A stretch of DNA of 64,000 bases from Lentibacillus sp. CBA3610 (GTDB lineage Bacteria > Bacillota > Bacilli > Bacillales > Amphibacillaceae), in assembly GCF_013373365.1 (NCBI RefSeq), contig NZ_CP035925.1, positions 2,108,001-2,172,000 of the forward strand. Direction: 5' to 3'. Made by a program: the position numbers and the translations under genes. Below, piece after piece: positions 9,075 through 18,162 of the stretch (its first letter is position 1; every line of letters begins with the position of its first letter). Below the pieces are notes generated by a model that had not been told where the DNA came from, did no database searches, and saw only the letters and a program-made list of their open reading frames with translations.

Positions 9075-9986
9075 TCATAAGCGGGAAAAATAATCAATTG
9101 CCTCTCTGACATAGCCTTTTGTATATGTGATCGCCTCTTCTGCCTTTCTATAGGTTACATCAGCTTCAATCATTACGATAGCTGGCTTCACTTGATAGTT
9201 TGTCTGTTTAAGTACATTTTCCGCTTCACCATATGAAACATTTGTTGCCTCTATGATTGTGCGCTTTGCTCTTTCTTTCAGTTTATAGTTGCTCGCATGA
9301 ACATCCACCATCAAATTTTCATGAACTTTGCCTAATCTAACCATCGTGGCTGTACTCATCATATTCAGAATCATTTTATGTGCTGTAGCTGCTTTCATTC
9401 TTGTGGACCCTGTCAAAACTTCCGGCCCAACAATCACTTCAATCGGGCAATCTGCAAAGTTGCTGATCAGCGAACCTTGATTGCATGATAGTGAAATTGA
9501 ATAAGCCCCGATTTGCTGTGCATACTTTAAAGCACCAATCGGATAAGGTGTTCTTCCGCTTGCGGTTATGCCGACAACAACATCTTTTTTTGTAATATTG
9601 CGCGCCTTAAGATCTGTTTCGCCCTGTGCTTCCAGATCTTCAGTGCCTTCAACAGCATTGAAAAATGCAGCATCACCTCCAGCCATAACTGTTTGCACCA
9701 AATCTTTCGGTGTCATAAAAGTCGGCGGACACTCTGAGGCATCAAGCACACCCAATCTGCCACTCGTTCCCGCTCCTATATAAAACAATCTCCCGTCACT
9801 AAGAAGTGCCGTACTGATTTGTTCAACAGCACTTTCCACATGAGGCAACACAGATTCAACGGCCAGTGCTACCTTCTTATCTTCATTATTGATTGTTTGC
9901 AAAATCGACATCGTATCCATTTGATCCAGATGCATACTATCCGGATTTCTCTTTTCAGTCGTCAGTTCAGACAATTCCATTTTCAT
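9075..9986 (-). CDS. murQ: N-acetylmuramic acid 6-phosphate etherase MurQ
   Basis: This 303-residue enzyme cleaves the lactyl ether of MurNAc-6-phosphate to give GlcNAc-6-phosphate and D-lactate in the cytoplasm. The ATG at 9986 follows AAGGAG with seven bases between. It has the SIS sugar-isomerase fold, with GAGTSGRLG at residues 71-79 and SECPPTF containing Glu85, equivalent to the catalytic Glu of Escherichia coli MurQ; a second conserved acidic stretch AVEGTED follows at 111-117. The length matches the family. It is the last gene of the operon and gives the locus its identity: MurNAc-6-P is the expected intermediate. The region ends with a clear terminator. Confidence 0.95.
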   Translation of the reverse strand: MKMELSELTTEKRNPDSMHLDQMDTMSILQTINNEDKKVALAVESVLPHVESAVEQISTALLSDGRLFYIGAGTSGRLGVLDASECPPTFMTPKDLVQTVMAGGDAAFFNAVEGTEDLEAQGETDLKARNITKKDVVVGITASGRTPYPIGALKYAQQIGAYSISLSCNQGSLISNFADCPIEVIVGPEVLTGSTRMKAATAHKMILNMMSTATMVRLGKVHENLMVDVHASNYKLKERAKRTIIEATNVSYGEAENVLKQTNYQVKPAIVMIEADVTYRKAEEAITYTKGYVREAIDYFSRL

Positions 9987-10077
9987 GATGATCTCCTTGT
10001 CTCGTATATTCAAAACCTATTTTAAGTTTCCAGTCGTGATGCCAAAATAGTTCGTGCAAAGAAAACGGTCGAATCAT

Positions 10078-11268
10078 TTAACTATAAAGCAAATACTGAT
10101 TTCTTACTTCTGAAATCCACTGATTCAATTCAGCTGTCCATGAGGCAATGATCTTATCAACCGATTCCTGATTCATAATCATTTCAGGGACCTCACGATT
10201 GCCAATAATATTGACATAGCCGGATTCCATGACAAAGTCATCAGGACTCTGATTTCGCATCGCATCAACTAAATGTAAGCCTAACGCTACTAAATCTATT
10301 TTAGATGGGTCGACAATGTGCACCTGAACGCCTCCAATTAATTTACCTTCGTCTTCCCCGTGCATCGGTGTAAAATAAACCGATCTGAATAGAACACCGG
10401 AAAGTTCGCGATTATTCATTTCCTTTTCCAATTCTTCTCCATTAACCCACGGTGCTCCAACAAGTTCAAAAGGTTTTGTGGTACCAATACCGGTTGATAA
10501 AGTCGTATCGGCAAGCAATTCAGTTCCTGCATATAAATATGCGCTTGCTTGAGTTGGTATGTTAGGTGACGTCATAACCCACGGGAGCCCAGTATCCTCA
10601 AAATGCATCGCACGTTTCCATCCCCGCATTTCAGCAACTTTTAAATTGACGTCCAAATTGTATTCATGATTCCACATGGTAGCCAGCTCGCCAACGGTTA
10701 ACCCATGACGGACAGGCAGCAAAAAACGCCCCATAAAACTGACGGCATCAGGAGAACGCAGCGGCCCTTCCACCTTTGTACCGCCAATAGGGTTCGGCCG
10801 GTCTAATACAATTATTTCCTTGTCAAATTCAGCCGCTGATTCCATAACAAACCCAAGCGTGTAAATATAGGTATATACATTGGAGCCGATATCCTGAATA
10901 TCAAATAATAAGACATCTACATCTTCTGTCATCTTTTTCGTTGGCTTCCAGGAAGATCCATACAGACTGTATACAGGTAAACCTGTCCGCTGATCCATGT
11001 AAGTGTCGACATGTTCTCCGCCTTCCTGATTGCCTCGTATGCCATGTTCAGGACCATATAAAGCAATTAAGTGAACATCCGGGTGTTGATGCAACAAATC
11101 AATATCACTGTTCAAACGGCGGTCCACGCCTGTTGGGTTCGTTATAAGCCCGACATTTTTATCTTTCACCCAATCCAGGTGCTCATTTAAAAAAACGTCA
11201 ATACCCGGAATAACATGTTGATTATGCTTCCTCGGGTCTCTTTCTCGCATTGTTATTCCTGTCTCCAC
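10078..11268 (-). CDS. DUF1343 / GH171 exo-beta-N-acetylmuramidase, NamZ-like, cytoplasmic (copy 1)
   Basis: A 396-residue DUF1343 protein of the family founded by B. subtilis NamZ (YbbC), which releases MurNAc from the non-reducing end of peptidoglycan fragments. GPEHGIRG at residues 72-79 followed by EGGEH at 82-86 holds the conserved acidic residues, and DIQDIGSNVYTY and DRPNPIGG are further family blocks. There is no signal peptide: the N-terminus (METGITMRERDPRKHNQHVI) is charged, so the enzyme should act in the cytoplasm, unlike secreted YbbC. Start is GTG at 11268 (GGGAG upstream) or ATG at 11250 (AGGA upstream). It lies between the GH4 gene and murQ in one operon and is a distant paralogue of the protein at 16979-18142. 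Confidence 0.85.
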   Translation of the reverse strand: METGITMRERDPRKHNQHVIPGIDVFLNEHLDWVKDKNVGLITNPTGVDRRLNSDIDLLHQHPDVHLIALYGPEHGIRGNQEGGEHVDTYMDQRTGLPVYSLYGSSWKPTKKMTEDVDVLLFDIQDIGSNVYTYIYTLGFVMESAAEFDKEIIVLDRPNPIGGTKVEGPLRSPDAVSFMGRFLLPVRHGLTVGELATMWNHEYNLDVNLKVAEMRGWKRAMHFEDTGLPWVMTSPNIPTQASAYLYAGTELLADTTLSTGIGTTKPFELVGAPWVNGEELEKEMNNRELSGVLFRSVYFTPMHGEDEGKLIGGVQVHIVDPSKIDLVALGLHLVDAMRNQSPDDFVMESGYVNIIGNREVPEMIMNQESVDKIIASWTAELNQWISEVRNQYLLYS

Positions 11269-11297
11269 ACAAACACTCCCAGTAAAGTAATATATAT

Positions 11298-12611
11298 CTA
11301 TGCGAATTGCGGTAAAAACTTTTTATTTTCATGTAAGATATCATCAAGAAGCGGCTTTGCTGTATCAACAGATGTTACTAACGGATGAACCATCAATGCC
11401 TGTAATGCTGCATCGTAATCGCCTTTAACCGCGGCCTCCACTGTCAACTCTTCATAAGCCTTCACAACTTGCAGTAACCCGCGTATATGTGCTTTTGGCT
11501 GCGACTCAATCTGAATGGGATGTGCACCATCTGCGTCAATAACACAATTAACTTCCACTGAAACATCATCATTTAAGCAGGGCAACACGCCATTGTTCTG
11601 AACATTAACCGTTTGGATATCCTTTTTGTTAGTATAAATTGACGTGATCAAATTAACGGCTGCCAGGGAATAATATGCCCCGCCCCGTTTCTCCAGCTGT
11701 TCAGGCTTATGTGATAAATCGGGATCTTTATATAACGCAAATAATTCCTCCTCAAGCTTTTTGACGACTTCTGCCCGCGTTCCTTTTGCCTCCAAAGAAG
11801 CCAGTTCATCATCAAGCATTTTGTCGGTCATATAGTAATAACGGAGATAACCGCATGGGAGAGCCCCGAGCGAACGTAAGAAATCACGATCCCAGCCAAA
11901 ATCCGGTATATTTTTAACACTCAAGCCTTTTGTTCCGGGCAATTTATGAAGGATTTCATCAAGAATATCGTTTCCGTCAACCTGAATTTTTGTTGTCCAA
12001 TTCAAATGATTAATACCGACCCATTCTAAATTGACTTGCGAAACATCTGTATTGGTCATGTTTGCGATAGTCATTTTGGTCCCAATCGGCAAGTTGCACA
12101 AGCCGATACTTTTAACATGTGTATGCTTGACAACAGCCTCTGTCACAATACCAGCCGGGTTTGTGAAGTTGATTAAAAATGCATTGGGTGCCAACGCCTC
12201 GATTTCCTTACAAATGTCAAGAATCACGGGAATTGTCCGTAATGCTTTGGCAAATCCGCCTGCTCCAGTTGTCTCCTGACCGATACAGTTATAGTTTAAC
12301 GGTAGTTTCTCATCCCGGGTGCGGGCATCCAACTGGCCCACTCTAATCTGGGTCGTCACAAAGTCAGCATTTCGGATGGCCTCTTTTCGATCTGTTGTTA
12401 AATGAACCCGTATCGGAACACCGGCTTCTTCAATCATCCGTTGTGCCAATGCCCCAACAATTTCAAGTTTTTCCCGTCCTGCTTCAACATCTACTAAAAA
12501 TAAGTCCCTGACAGGCAATTCATCATATTGGTGAATAATTCCTTCAATTAACTCCGGTGTATAGGAAGAACCGCCACCTATTACAGCAATTTTAAGTTCT
12601 TTAGTCGTCAT
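11298..12611 (-). CDS. Glycoside hydrolase family 4 (NAD- and metal-dependent, 6-phospho-glycosidase-like)
   Basis: A 437-residue GH4 protein. The Rossmann loop GGGSSYTPELIEG lies at residues 12-24, NFTNPAG near 148-154, and the metal ligands expected for GH4 are visible as Cys172 in GLCNLP and His202 in GINHLNW. GH4 enzymes are cytoplasmic, use NAD and Mn2+, and cleave by oxidation at C3 and elimination; characterised members act on 6-phospho-glucosides, galactosides or glucuronides. Its stop and start codons lie 2-30 bases from the neighbouring kinase and NamZ genes, so it belongs to the MurNAc operon. As no GH3 NagZ is present, it may split phosphorylated or plain GlcNAc-containing disaccharides; this is an inference. 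Confidence 0.85.
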   Translation of the reverse strand: MTTKELKIAVIGGGSSYTPELIEGIIHQYDELPVRDLFLVDVEAGREKLEIVGALAQRMIEEAGVPIRVHLTTDRKEAIRNADFVTTQIRVGQLDARTRDEKLPLNYNCIGQETTGAGGFAKALRTIPVILDICKEIEALAPNAFLINFTNPAGIVTEAVVKHTHVKSIGLCNLPIGTKMTIANMTNTDVSQVNLEWVGINHLNWTTKIQVDGNDILDEILHKLPGTKGLSVKNIPDFGWDRDFLRSLGALPCGYLRYYYMTDKMLDDELASLEAKGTRAEVVKKLEEELFALYKDPDLSHKPEQLEKRGGAYYSLAAVNLITSIYTNKKDIQTVNVQNNGVLPCLNDDVSVEVNCVIDADGAHPIQIESQPKAHIRGLLQVVKAYEELTVEAAVKGDYDAALQALMVHPLVTSVDTAKPLLDDILHENKKFLPQFA

Positions 12612-12613
12612 GC

Positions 12614-13588
12614 TTAATAGCCTCCATATGAACTGAATTTAGTCAAAATGTCATCATTCGCTTTAATGTTGAGGTGATCCATCGCCAGTAATATGGCGCC
12701 ATATACCGGTTCCATCTCTAAATTAATGAATTCGCTTGCCGGGTTTTCGTTTTTCACTGTTTCTTCGAGCGTATTCAAAAGATATGGATTTTTGCCTTCT
12801 TGCAGCACCGAGCCAACAAGAACAATTGGAATTGGTTCTATCTCAAAATTTCCTAATCGCTTAATAACTGAGTTGGCAGCCAATCCCAGTTCCCAGCCGA
12901 CTTTTTTCAGAATATTGATGGCTTCAGCATCTCCCCTATCAGCTGCCTGGTGTACTGTTAGCGTGAATGTTAAAGGAAATTCTTCATGCAAATGGTCCAA
13001 ATAATAATGATACATGTCTTTCATACGTTGAAAACCAACACTTGCCGGCAGCATTTCGGTCAGCAATGTTTGCGGGCCTCGCAGTTCCCATGCACGTACG
13101 GCTGCCCGAAACGCTTCCAGGGCGATAAAACCGCCTCCTGCGCCATCACCAAATCTGTAACCGAAGCCGCCTGTTTGGACTGTGTCCCCGATACTGTTTC
13201 GGCCTGCAGCGTTCGTTCCCGCTCCGCACACCAGAACCACGCCTATATTTGTACGGCTTCCTGCCCGGAGGCCCTCCAGTGTGTCAGGTGCGAGATCCCA
13301 GTCTTTAAATGGTAACGTTGCCAAAGCATTACGCAAAAGTTGAATATCCTTTTCTCTGTCTGCACCGGCCAGGCCAAATTGTGCAAAACTGATCTCACTC
13401 GGCTGAAGACGAGCTTCATTAAGTGCCTGGTTTACTGCTGATTGCATGTTTTCCAGAAACTTGTCAACTCCTGTCCCCTGATGATTGCCGTTACCGGAGA
13501 TCCCTTGCCCCAACCGGTCTCCATTACTGTTGACAATAACGGCATATGTTTTGCTATTTCCGCCATCTACGCCAAGTATATAATCCAA
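12614..13588 (-). CDS. BadF/BcrA-type N-acetylhexosamine kinase (copy 1), MurK candidate
   Basis: The 324-residue protein starts at TTG (MDYILGVDGGNSKTYAVIVN) after AAGGAG. The phosphate-1 loop GVDGGNSKT is at residues 6-14, a second nucleotide-binding block reads VCGAGTNAAGR near 120, and GYRFGDGAGGGF follows near 143. These are marks of the BadF/BadG/BcrA/BcrD ATPase family of the actin-like fold, which includes N-acetylglucosamine kinases and the MurNAc/GlcNAc kinase MurK of Clostridium. An ABC importer delivers an unphosphorylated sugar, and MurQ needs MurNAc-6-P, so a kinase is required; this gene, 2 bases upstream of GH4 and in the same operon, is the natural candidate. GlcNAc is the alternative substrate. 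Confidence 0.82.
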   Translation of the reverse strand: MDYILGVDGGNSKTYAVIVNSNGDRLGQGISGNGNHQGTGVDKFLENMQSAVNQALNEARLQPSEISFAQFGLAGADREKDIQLLRNALATLPFKDWDLAPDTLEGLRAGSRTNIGVVLVCGAGTNAAGRNSIGDTVQTGGFGYRFGDGAGGGFIALEAFRAAVRAWELRGPQTLLTEMLPASVGFQRMKDMYHYYLDHLHEEFPLTFTLTVHQAADRGDAEAINILKKVGWELGLAANSVIKRLGNFEIEPIPIVLVGSVLQEGKNPYLLNTLEETVKNENPASEFINLEMEPVYGAILLAMDHLNIKANDDILTKFSSYGGY

Positions 13589-13672
13589 TCAGCCATTCTC
13601 CTTATTTGTGAAAAATTGTTTTTGTATCTTTAAATTCCAAAATGATAGTATGCTATTTTTTGTTAATACCTA

Positions 13673-14542
13673 TCATCCCTTAACAGCACCCCTCATAACA
13701 CCCGATATGAAGTGTCGTTGGAGAATTAAAAAGAAAATGATAATCGGTGCCATCGATATAAGAGCCCCGGCTGCAATCAAACGCCAATCTGATGTGAATG
13801 TACCGGAAAGCATATTTAATCCAAGCGGGAGTGTGAACATATCCTGATCACTTACAATAATCAATGGCCATAAGAAATCTCCCCATGCCGTAATAAACGT
13901 AAAGATAATCAGCGTTACGATCGAAGGTTTCACAAGCGGCATTAGTATTCTGAGCCAAATCTGAAAACTGTTTGCCCCATCCATCCGTGCCGACTCATCT
14001 AATTCTTTGGGGATGACGGTAAATGCCTGTCGCATTAAAAATACACCAAACGCCGTTGTAATATGCGGCAAGATCATACCAGCATATGTATTGCTTAATC
14101 CAAGATTTAACGACATGATATAAATCGGTATCATTAGCAGCTGGAATGGTATCATCATGGTACTTAAAATTAATATGAATATGACATTTTTTCCTTTGAA
14201 GTTCATTCTCGCCAGTGGATAGGCGGCAAGCGAGCAAAATAAAACATTAAAAAACACAGTAAAGACGGTAACAACAACACTATTAAACAAGTATCTCCAA
14301 AACGGGAAAGTCTCCATTACTTTAACAAAGTTTGTGAATGTCAATTGCTCAGGTATCAATTTGGGCGGGTACTGAAAGATATTTTCACCACCCGATTTAA
14401 GCGCTGTCGATACAAGCCACAAAAAAGGCCCAAGCATAAACAAAGTTAGTAATATTAAAAGGATGTAGGTTAATATTTTTTTAGTAACGCCAATAAGCCT
14501 GGTACTTAATGATTTGGGATTGTTCACAGAAGTTAAAGCCAA
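13673..14542 (-). CDS. Carbohydrate ABC transporter permease, MalG type (importer 2)
   Basis: A 289-residue, six-segment permease starting at TTG 14542, with GAGGAGG seven bases upstream. The docking loop ESARMDGANSFQIWLRILMP near residue 190 is the MalG-type EAA motif. It is 12 bases downstream of the MalF-type partner. Together with the binding protein at 15556-16866 it forms a second complete membrane importer with no ATPase gene of its own. Being embedded between namZ copy 2 and the kinase, it is probably the transporter for the MurNAc-containing substrate of this operon. Confidence 0.88.
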   Translation of the reverse strand: MALTSVNNPKSLSTRLIGVTKKILTYILLILLTLFMLGPFLWLVSTALKSGGENIFQYPPKLIPEQLTFTNFVKVMETFPFWRYLFNSVVVTVFTVFFNVLFCSLAAYPLARMNFKGKNVIFILILSTMMIPFQLLMIPIYIMSLNLGLSNTYAGMILPHITTAFGVFLMRQAFTVIPKELDESARMDGANSFQIWLRILMPLVKPSIVTLIIFTFITAWGDFLWPLIIVSDQDMFTLPLGLNMLSGTFTSDWRLIAAGALISMAPIIIFFLILQRHFISGVMRGAVKG

Positions 14543-14554
14543 TTGGTTACCTCC

Positions 14555-15424
14555 TCACGTAAGATTTCCTTTTTTGCCCATGAATTTAATATTGATAATG
14601 GAAAGAATCAATGTTAAAAGGAACAGTATAACCCCGGCTGCACTTGCATAGCCCATATTCAGGTTAGCGAAAGCCTCGTTATAAATGAAAAACACCAAGG
14701 TTTCGGAGCTATGGAGGGGGCCACCGCCTGTCATGACATAAATCTCCTCGAAAACTTTCATCGCAGAGATCGATGACATAATTGAAACAAGCAGAATAAA
14801 TGGCATTAACATCGGAATTGTGATACGCGTTATTTGTTGCCACCAGTTTGCACCATCGATTCTCGCTGCCTCATAAAGATCTGAATGGATGGACTGCAAG
14901 CCGGCCAGATAAATAACCATATAATATCCCAATCCTTTCCAAATTGTCACGACCATGACGGCAAATAAAGCTGTGCTTGTTGACGTTAACCAGCCAATTG
15001 GTTCACTGATAATTCCCGCAAGTTCCAACGCATAATTCAGCAAGCCATGTTCTTTATATACCCAATCCCATGCGATACCTGCAACAACCAGAGACGTCAC
15101 AACAGGTACAAAAAAGGCAGAACGGAAAAAGCCTATGCCCTTTACTTTCTGATTCACCAATACCGCCAAAAAGATCGGTACAATCACAAGCGCCGGCACA
15201 ACGCCAATTAAATAAATAAACGTATTCATCAGTGTTTGCCAAAATAAATCGTCCTGAAATAAGGTCTCATAATTATCCAAACCTATAAATTCAGCATCCT
15301 GAATCATGTTATACTCAGTCAGACTCAGCCATATTGCCCGCATCATAGGATAAAATATAAATGCTCCCAGGATGATGGAACCGGGGATTAAAAACAAATA
15401 AGGTGTTAATTTCTGTCTGTTCAT
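14555..15424 (-). CDS. Carbohydrate ABC transporter permease, MalF type (importer 2)
   Basis: A 289-residue permease with six membrane segments. The ATG at 15424 (MNRQKLTPYLFLIPGSIILG) follows AGGAGG; an in-frame ATG ten codons upstream lacks a site. The EAA loop reads EAARIDGANWWQQITRITIP near residue 190. It pairs with the MalG-type gene directly downstream. The 131-base gap to the binding-protein gene has no obvious strong stem. Confidence 0.88.
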   Translation of the reverse strand: MNRQKLTPYLFLIPGSIILGAFIFYPMMRAIWLSLTEYNMIQDAEFIGLDNYETLFQDDLFWQTLMNTFIYLIGVVPALVIVPIFLAVLVNQKVKGIGFFRSAFFVPVVTSLVVAGIAWDWVYKEHGLLNYALELAGIISEPIGWLTSTSTALFAVMVVTIWKGLGYYMVIYLAGLQSIHSDLYEAARIDGANWWQQITRITIPMLMPFILLVSIMSSISAMKVFEEIYVMTGGGPLHSSETLVFFIYNEAFANLNMGYASAAGVILFLLTLILSIINIKFMGKKGNLT

Positions 15425-15555
15425 CCAATATCCTCCTATTTTCAGGAGATCCAATAAATGTTGCTTCTTCTCCGGTAATCATTTCAAAAACAAACGATAA
15501 GTGCTTATTCAAACGAAAGGATAGGGTCACCCCTAATCCTTCCGCTTGTCGATCA

Positions 15556-16866
15556 TTACTCAGCTACAATCTCGTTCCATTCCTCTTCAGCTTGTGCAAG
15601 CGACTCTTCAGGTGTTGCCTCACCCATCATTGCCCGCGAAAATGCATCGTGCATGACTGTTTGCAAATCATTGAAGTTATCCATAGGCGGCACCAGCAGC
15701 TCTGCGTCCGGCAATTGCTCTGCAGATGTTTTCCGCACTAAATCAATTGGTTCTGCATCATCAGGCACGTCTGTAAAGTAAGGATCTTCCAAGGCTTCTG
15801 TTGACGACGGCAGAATCGGTGTTAACTTGGCAAATTCAACCTGATTTTCTGCACTCGTAATAAATAAAGCAAAGTCTACTGCGGCTTCCTGATGTTCAGT
15901 CTGCTCAGGTACAACGAGGTTTTGAACAGTCATGTTCTTTTTGCCCGAGTCACCTGTAATGGCTGCTGAAGGTACAGTATTTTCATAGATTTCCGGTGCG
16001 TTTTCCTGAATTTCCGCTATAAAGAAGTTAACACCAAATGCAACTTCTCCTGACTGATAAAAATTCGTTCCCTCACGTTGGTCACCCGTCAAAGATTCAG
16101 CAGGGATCAAGTCATTTTCATATAGCTCAGTGAAATATTCCAGCACCTCAACACCGTCATCCGTATTGAAAGCCGCTGTTCCATCTTCGTTCATTAATGG
16201 TACACCCATCAATTCCATATGCTGTAAAGGAAGTGAAAGGTCCAACGATGGAAAGTAGCCATATTGATCCGTTTCTTCTTGAATAATTTCTGCATATTCT
16301 TTTGCTTCTTCATATGTTTCCGGCGGATCTTCCGGGTCTAATCCAGCTTCCTCATAGATCGCTGAGTTGTTTAACGTCACCGCTGTGTCCAAATACCATG
16401 GAACACCGAAAGTCTCCCCGTCTAATTGATTGGCTTCCCAGGCACCATCAAGATAACGGCTTCTTTCCTCTTCTGAAACGGCCTCATCCATGTTTACCGT
16501 TGCATCCAATTCCGCCAGGCTGCCGCCAAACGACGGATTCAAATTCACGACATCAGGTGCGTTGTCAGCACTGACATCAGCTAAGATCTTCTGCTCAAGA
16601 TCAGCAGCCGGAACGTCCAGCCAATTGATCGTTATATTTGGGTTTTCTTCCTCGAAATCAGATATCATGCCTTCAATATAATCCGTGAATGTTGGCTGTA
16701 ACTGCATCGTCCAGAATTCAAGTGTTATTTCCTCGTCTCCTCCACCTTCTCCGTTTCCGTTTCCATCTCCTTCAGCTTCAGTTGTATCCGAAGAATCATT
16801 ACAAGCTGCCACAACCATCATAATCATGACCAAAAAAGCCACGAATAGCAGGTTTTTTCTTTTCAT
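15556..16866 (-). CDS. Extracellular sugar-binding lipoprotein of ABC importer 2
   Basis: A 436-residue family-1 solute-binding protein. I start it at ATG 16866 (MKRKNLLFVAFLVMIMMVVA), which has GGGGGAGAG upstream; the signal ends in lipobox VAAC with Cys22, followed by a Glu/Gly/Asp-rich linker to about residue 45. The mature part is highly acidic, as expected for a surface protein of a salt-tolerant species. It would capture the sugar outside the membrane for the permeases at 13673-15424. It is only distantly similar to the first binding protein at 7433, so the two importers probably have different cargo. Confidence 0.88.
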   Translation of the reverse strand: MKRKNLLFVAFLVMIMMVVAACNDSSDTTEAEGDGNGNGEGGGDEEITLEFWTMQLQPTFTDYIEGMISDFEEENPNITINWLDVPAADLEQKILADVSADNAPDVVNLNPSFGGSLAELDATVNMDEAVSEEERSRYLDGAWEANQLDGETFGVPWYLDTAVTLNNSAIYEEAGLDPEDPPETYEEAKEYAEIIQEETDQYGYFPSLDLSLPLQHMELMGVPLMNEDGTAAFNTDDGVEVLEYFTELYENDLIPAESLTGDQREGTNFYQSGEVAFGVNFFIAEIQENAPEIYENTVPSAAITGDSGKKNMTVQNLVVPEQTEHQEAAVDFALFITSAENQVEFAKLTPILPSSTEALEDPYFTDVPDDAEPIDLVRKTSAEQLPDAELLVPPMDNFNDLQTVMHDAFSRAMMGEATPEESLAQAEEEWNEIVAE

Positions 16867-16978
16867 TTTACTCTCCCCCATTGAATTGTTTTTGCAAATT
16901 AAAAACCTGACAAACCCATTTGTTTATACCATCACCACCCCCTTTTTGGTTTTACCTCATCGTTTTAAAATGGGGATC

Positions 16979-18142
16979 TTACTGCCAGTTACATGCGGGA
17001 TAAAGTAAGTACGGCTTTCTTCGTTTAATAAAGTCTGCCGAATACGCCTCCCATTCTTCAATTATTTCTGAAACAGATCTTCCCCGGTTTAAATCTTGAC
17101 GATATTTGGAACTCCCCCACAGTAAATCAATAAAAAGACTGCCCTCGGATTCAATCCATTCAAATTGATCCGGATACAAATGCCATGTTTGATCAATGAT
17201 ATGAAGTCCTGTTGCTGTGGGAATAAAACAGTCGCTATCGGTAACATGCACTTCAACGCCTTCAATTACCGCACCCTCATATTTTGAGAGTGCAGGTTTA
17301 AACATAACCGGCCGAAATGTCACACCGGGGAGATCCAGTTCATTCAGCACATCAGCCCACTTCTCGCCGTTTATCCACAAAGCACCAATCCAGCGAAATG
17401 GCATCGTTGTCCCCCTTCCCTCTGATAAGTTTGTGCCTTCAATAAAGGCTGTTCCGGGATAAATAAGGGACGTGGTAAAATTGGGAATATTCTGCGAAGG
17501 CGGTACCCAATTAAGATCTGTGTTTGAAAAGAGCCACTCTCTATCCCAGCCCTCAACCTTAACGATATGGAGATCCGCATCAAGATCGTTTTCATGCTTA
17601 TATAAAACGGCCAGCTCTCCAATTGTCATACCGTGCCGAATAGGCAAGTCATATTGGCCTACAAACGAGCGATAGCGGTTCTCGACCCCAGCTCCTTCCA
17701 CCAAAGTACCGCCAAGTGGATTGGGCCGATCCAAAATAACAAGCGGAACACCAGCATTCCCGGCAGTTTTCATGACATGAAACATCGTCGAAATATATGT
17801 ATAAAATCGGACACCGACATCCTGAATTTCCAGGATCAGCGTGTCTATGTCTCTTAATAAGTGTTTAGCCATCTGTTTATTTTTCCCGTATAAGCTAATG
17901 ATTTCGATTCCGGTTTTCGGGTCCACTTCATCTGAAACAGATTCCCCCGCTTGACCAACACCGTAAAAACCATGCTCAGGAGCGAACAATTTCGTCACAT
18001 TGACACCTTCATCAATCAACCGGTCAATCGTTCTTTCAAATGATGAATTCAGGCCGGTGTAATTGGTGACAATTCCAACTCTTGCACCCCGTAATAATGA
18101 ATTATATGGTTCTGTGAATAAGTTTTCATTTCCCAGTTTCAT
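16979..18142 (-). CDS. DUF1343 / GH171 exo-beta-N-acetylmuramidase, NamZ-like, cytoplasmic (copy 2)
   Basis: A 387-residue DUF1343 protein with APEHGFYG at residues 54-61 and AGES at 65-68 holding the conserved Glu residues, then EIQDVGVRFYTY and DRPNPLGG. The N-terminus (MKLGNENLFTEPYNSLLRGA) has no signal peptide, so it should work inside the cell. It is closer in motif wording to B. subtilis NamZ (YbbC) than copy 1 is. It follows the AmiE-like gene by 20 bases, as amiE and namZ are neighbours in the B. subtilis ybb cluster. Together with importer 2 it suggests that MurNAc-GlcNAc type fragments enter intact and are split in the cytoplasm. Confidence 0.87.
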   Translation of the reverse strand: MKLGNENLFTEPYNSLLRGARVGIVTNYTGLNSSFERTIDRLIDEGVNVTKLFAPEHGFYGVGQAGESVSDEVDPKTGIEIISLYGKNKQMAKHLLRDIDTLILEIQDVGVRFYTYISTMFHVMKTAGNAGVPLVILDRPNPLGGTLVEGAGVENRYRSFVGQYDLPIRHGMTIGELAVLYKHENDLDADLHIVKVEGWDREWLFSNTDLNWVPPSQNIPNFTTSLIYPGTAFIEGTNLSEGRGTTMPFRWIGALWINGEKWADVLNELDLPGVTFRPVMFKPALSKYEGAVIEGVEVHVTDSDCFIPTATGLHIIDQTWHLYPDQFEWIESEGSLFIDLLWGSSKYRQDLNRGRSVSEIIEEWEAYSADFIKRRKPYLLYPACNWQ

Positions 18143-18162
18143 TCGTTAACCCCTCCAGGAAC

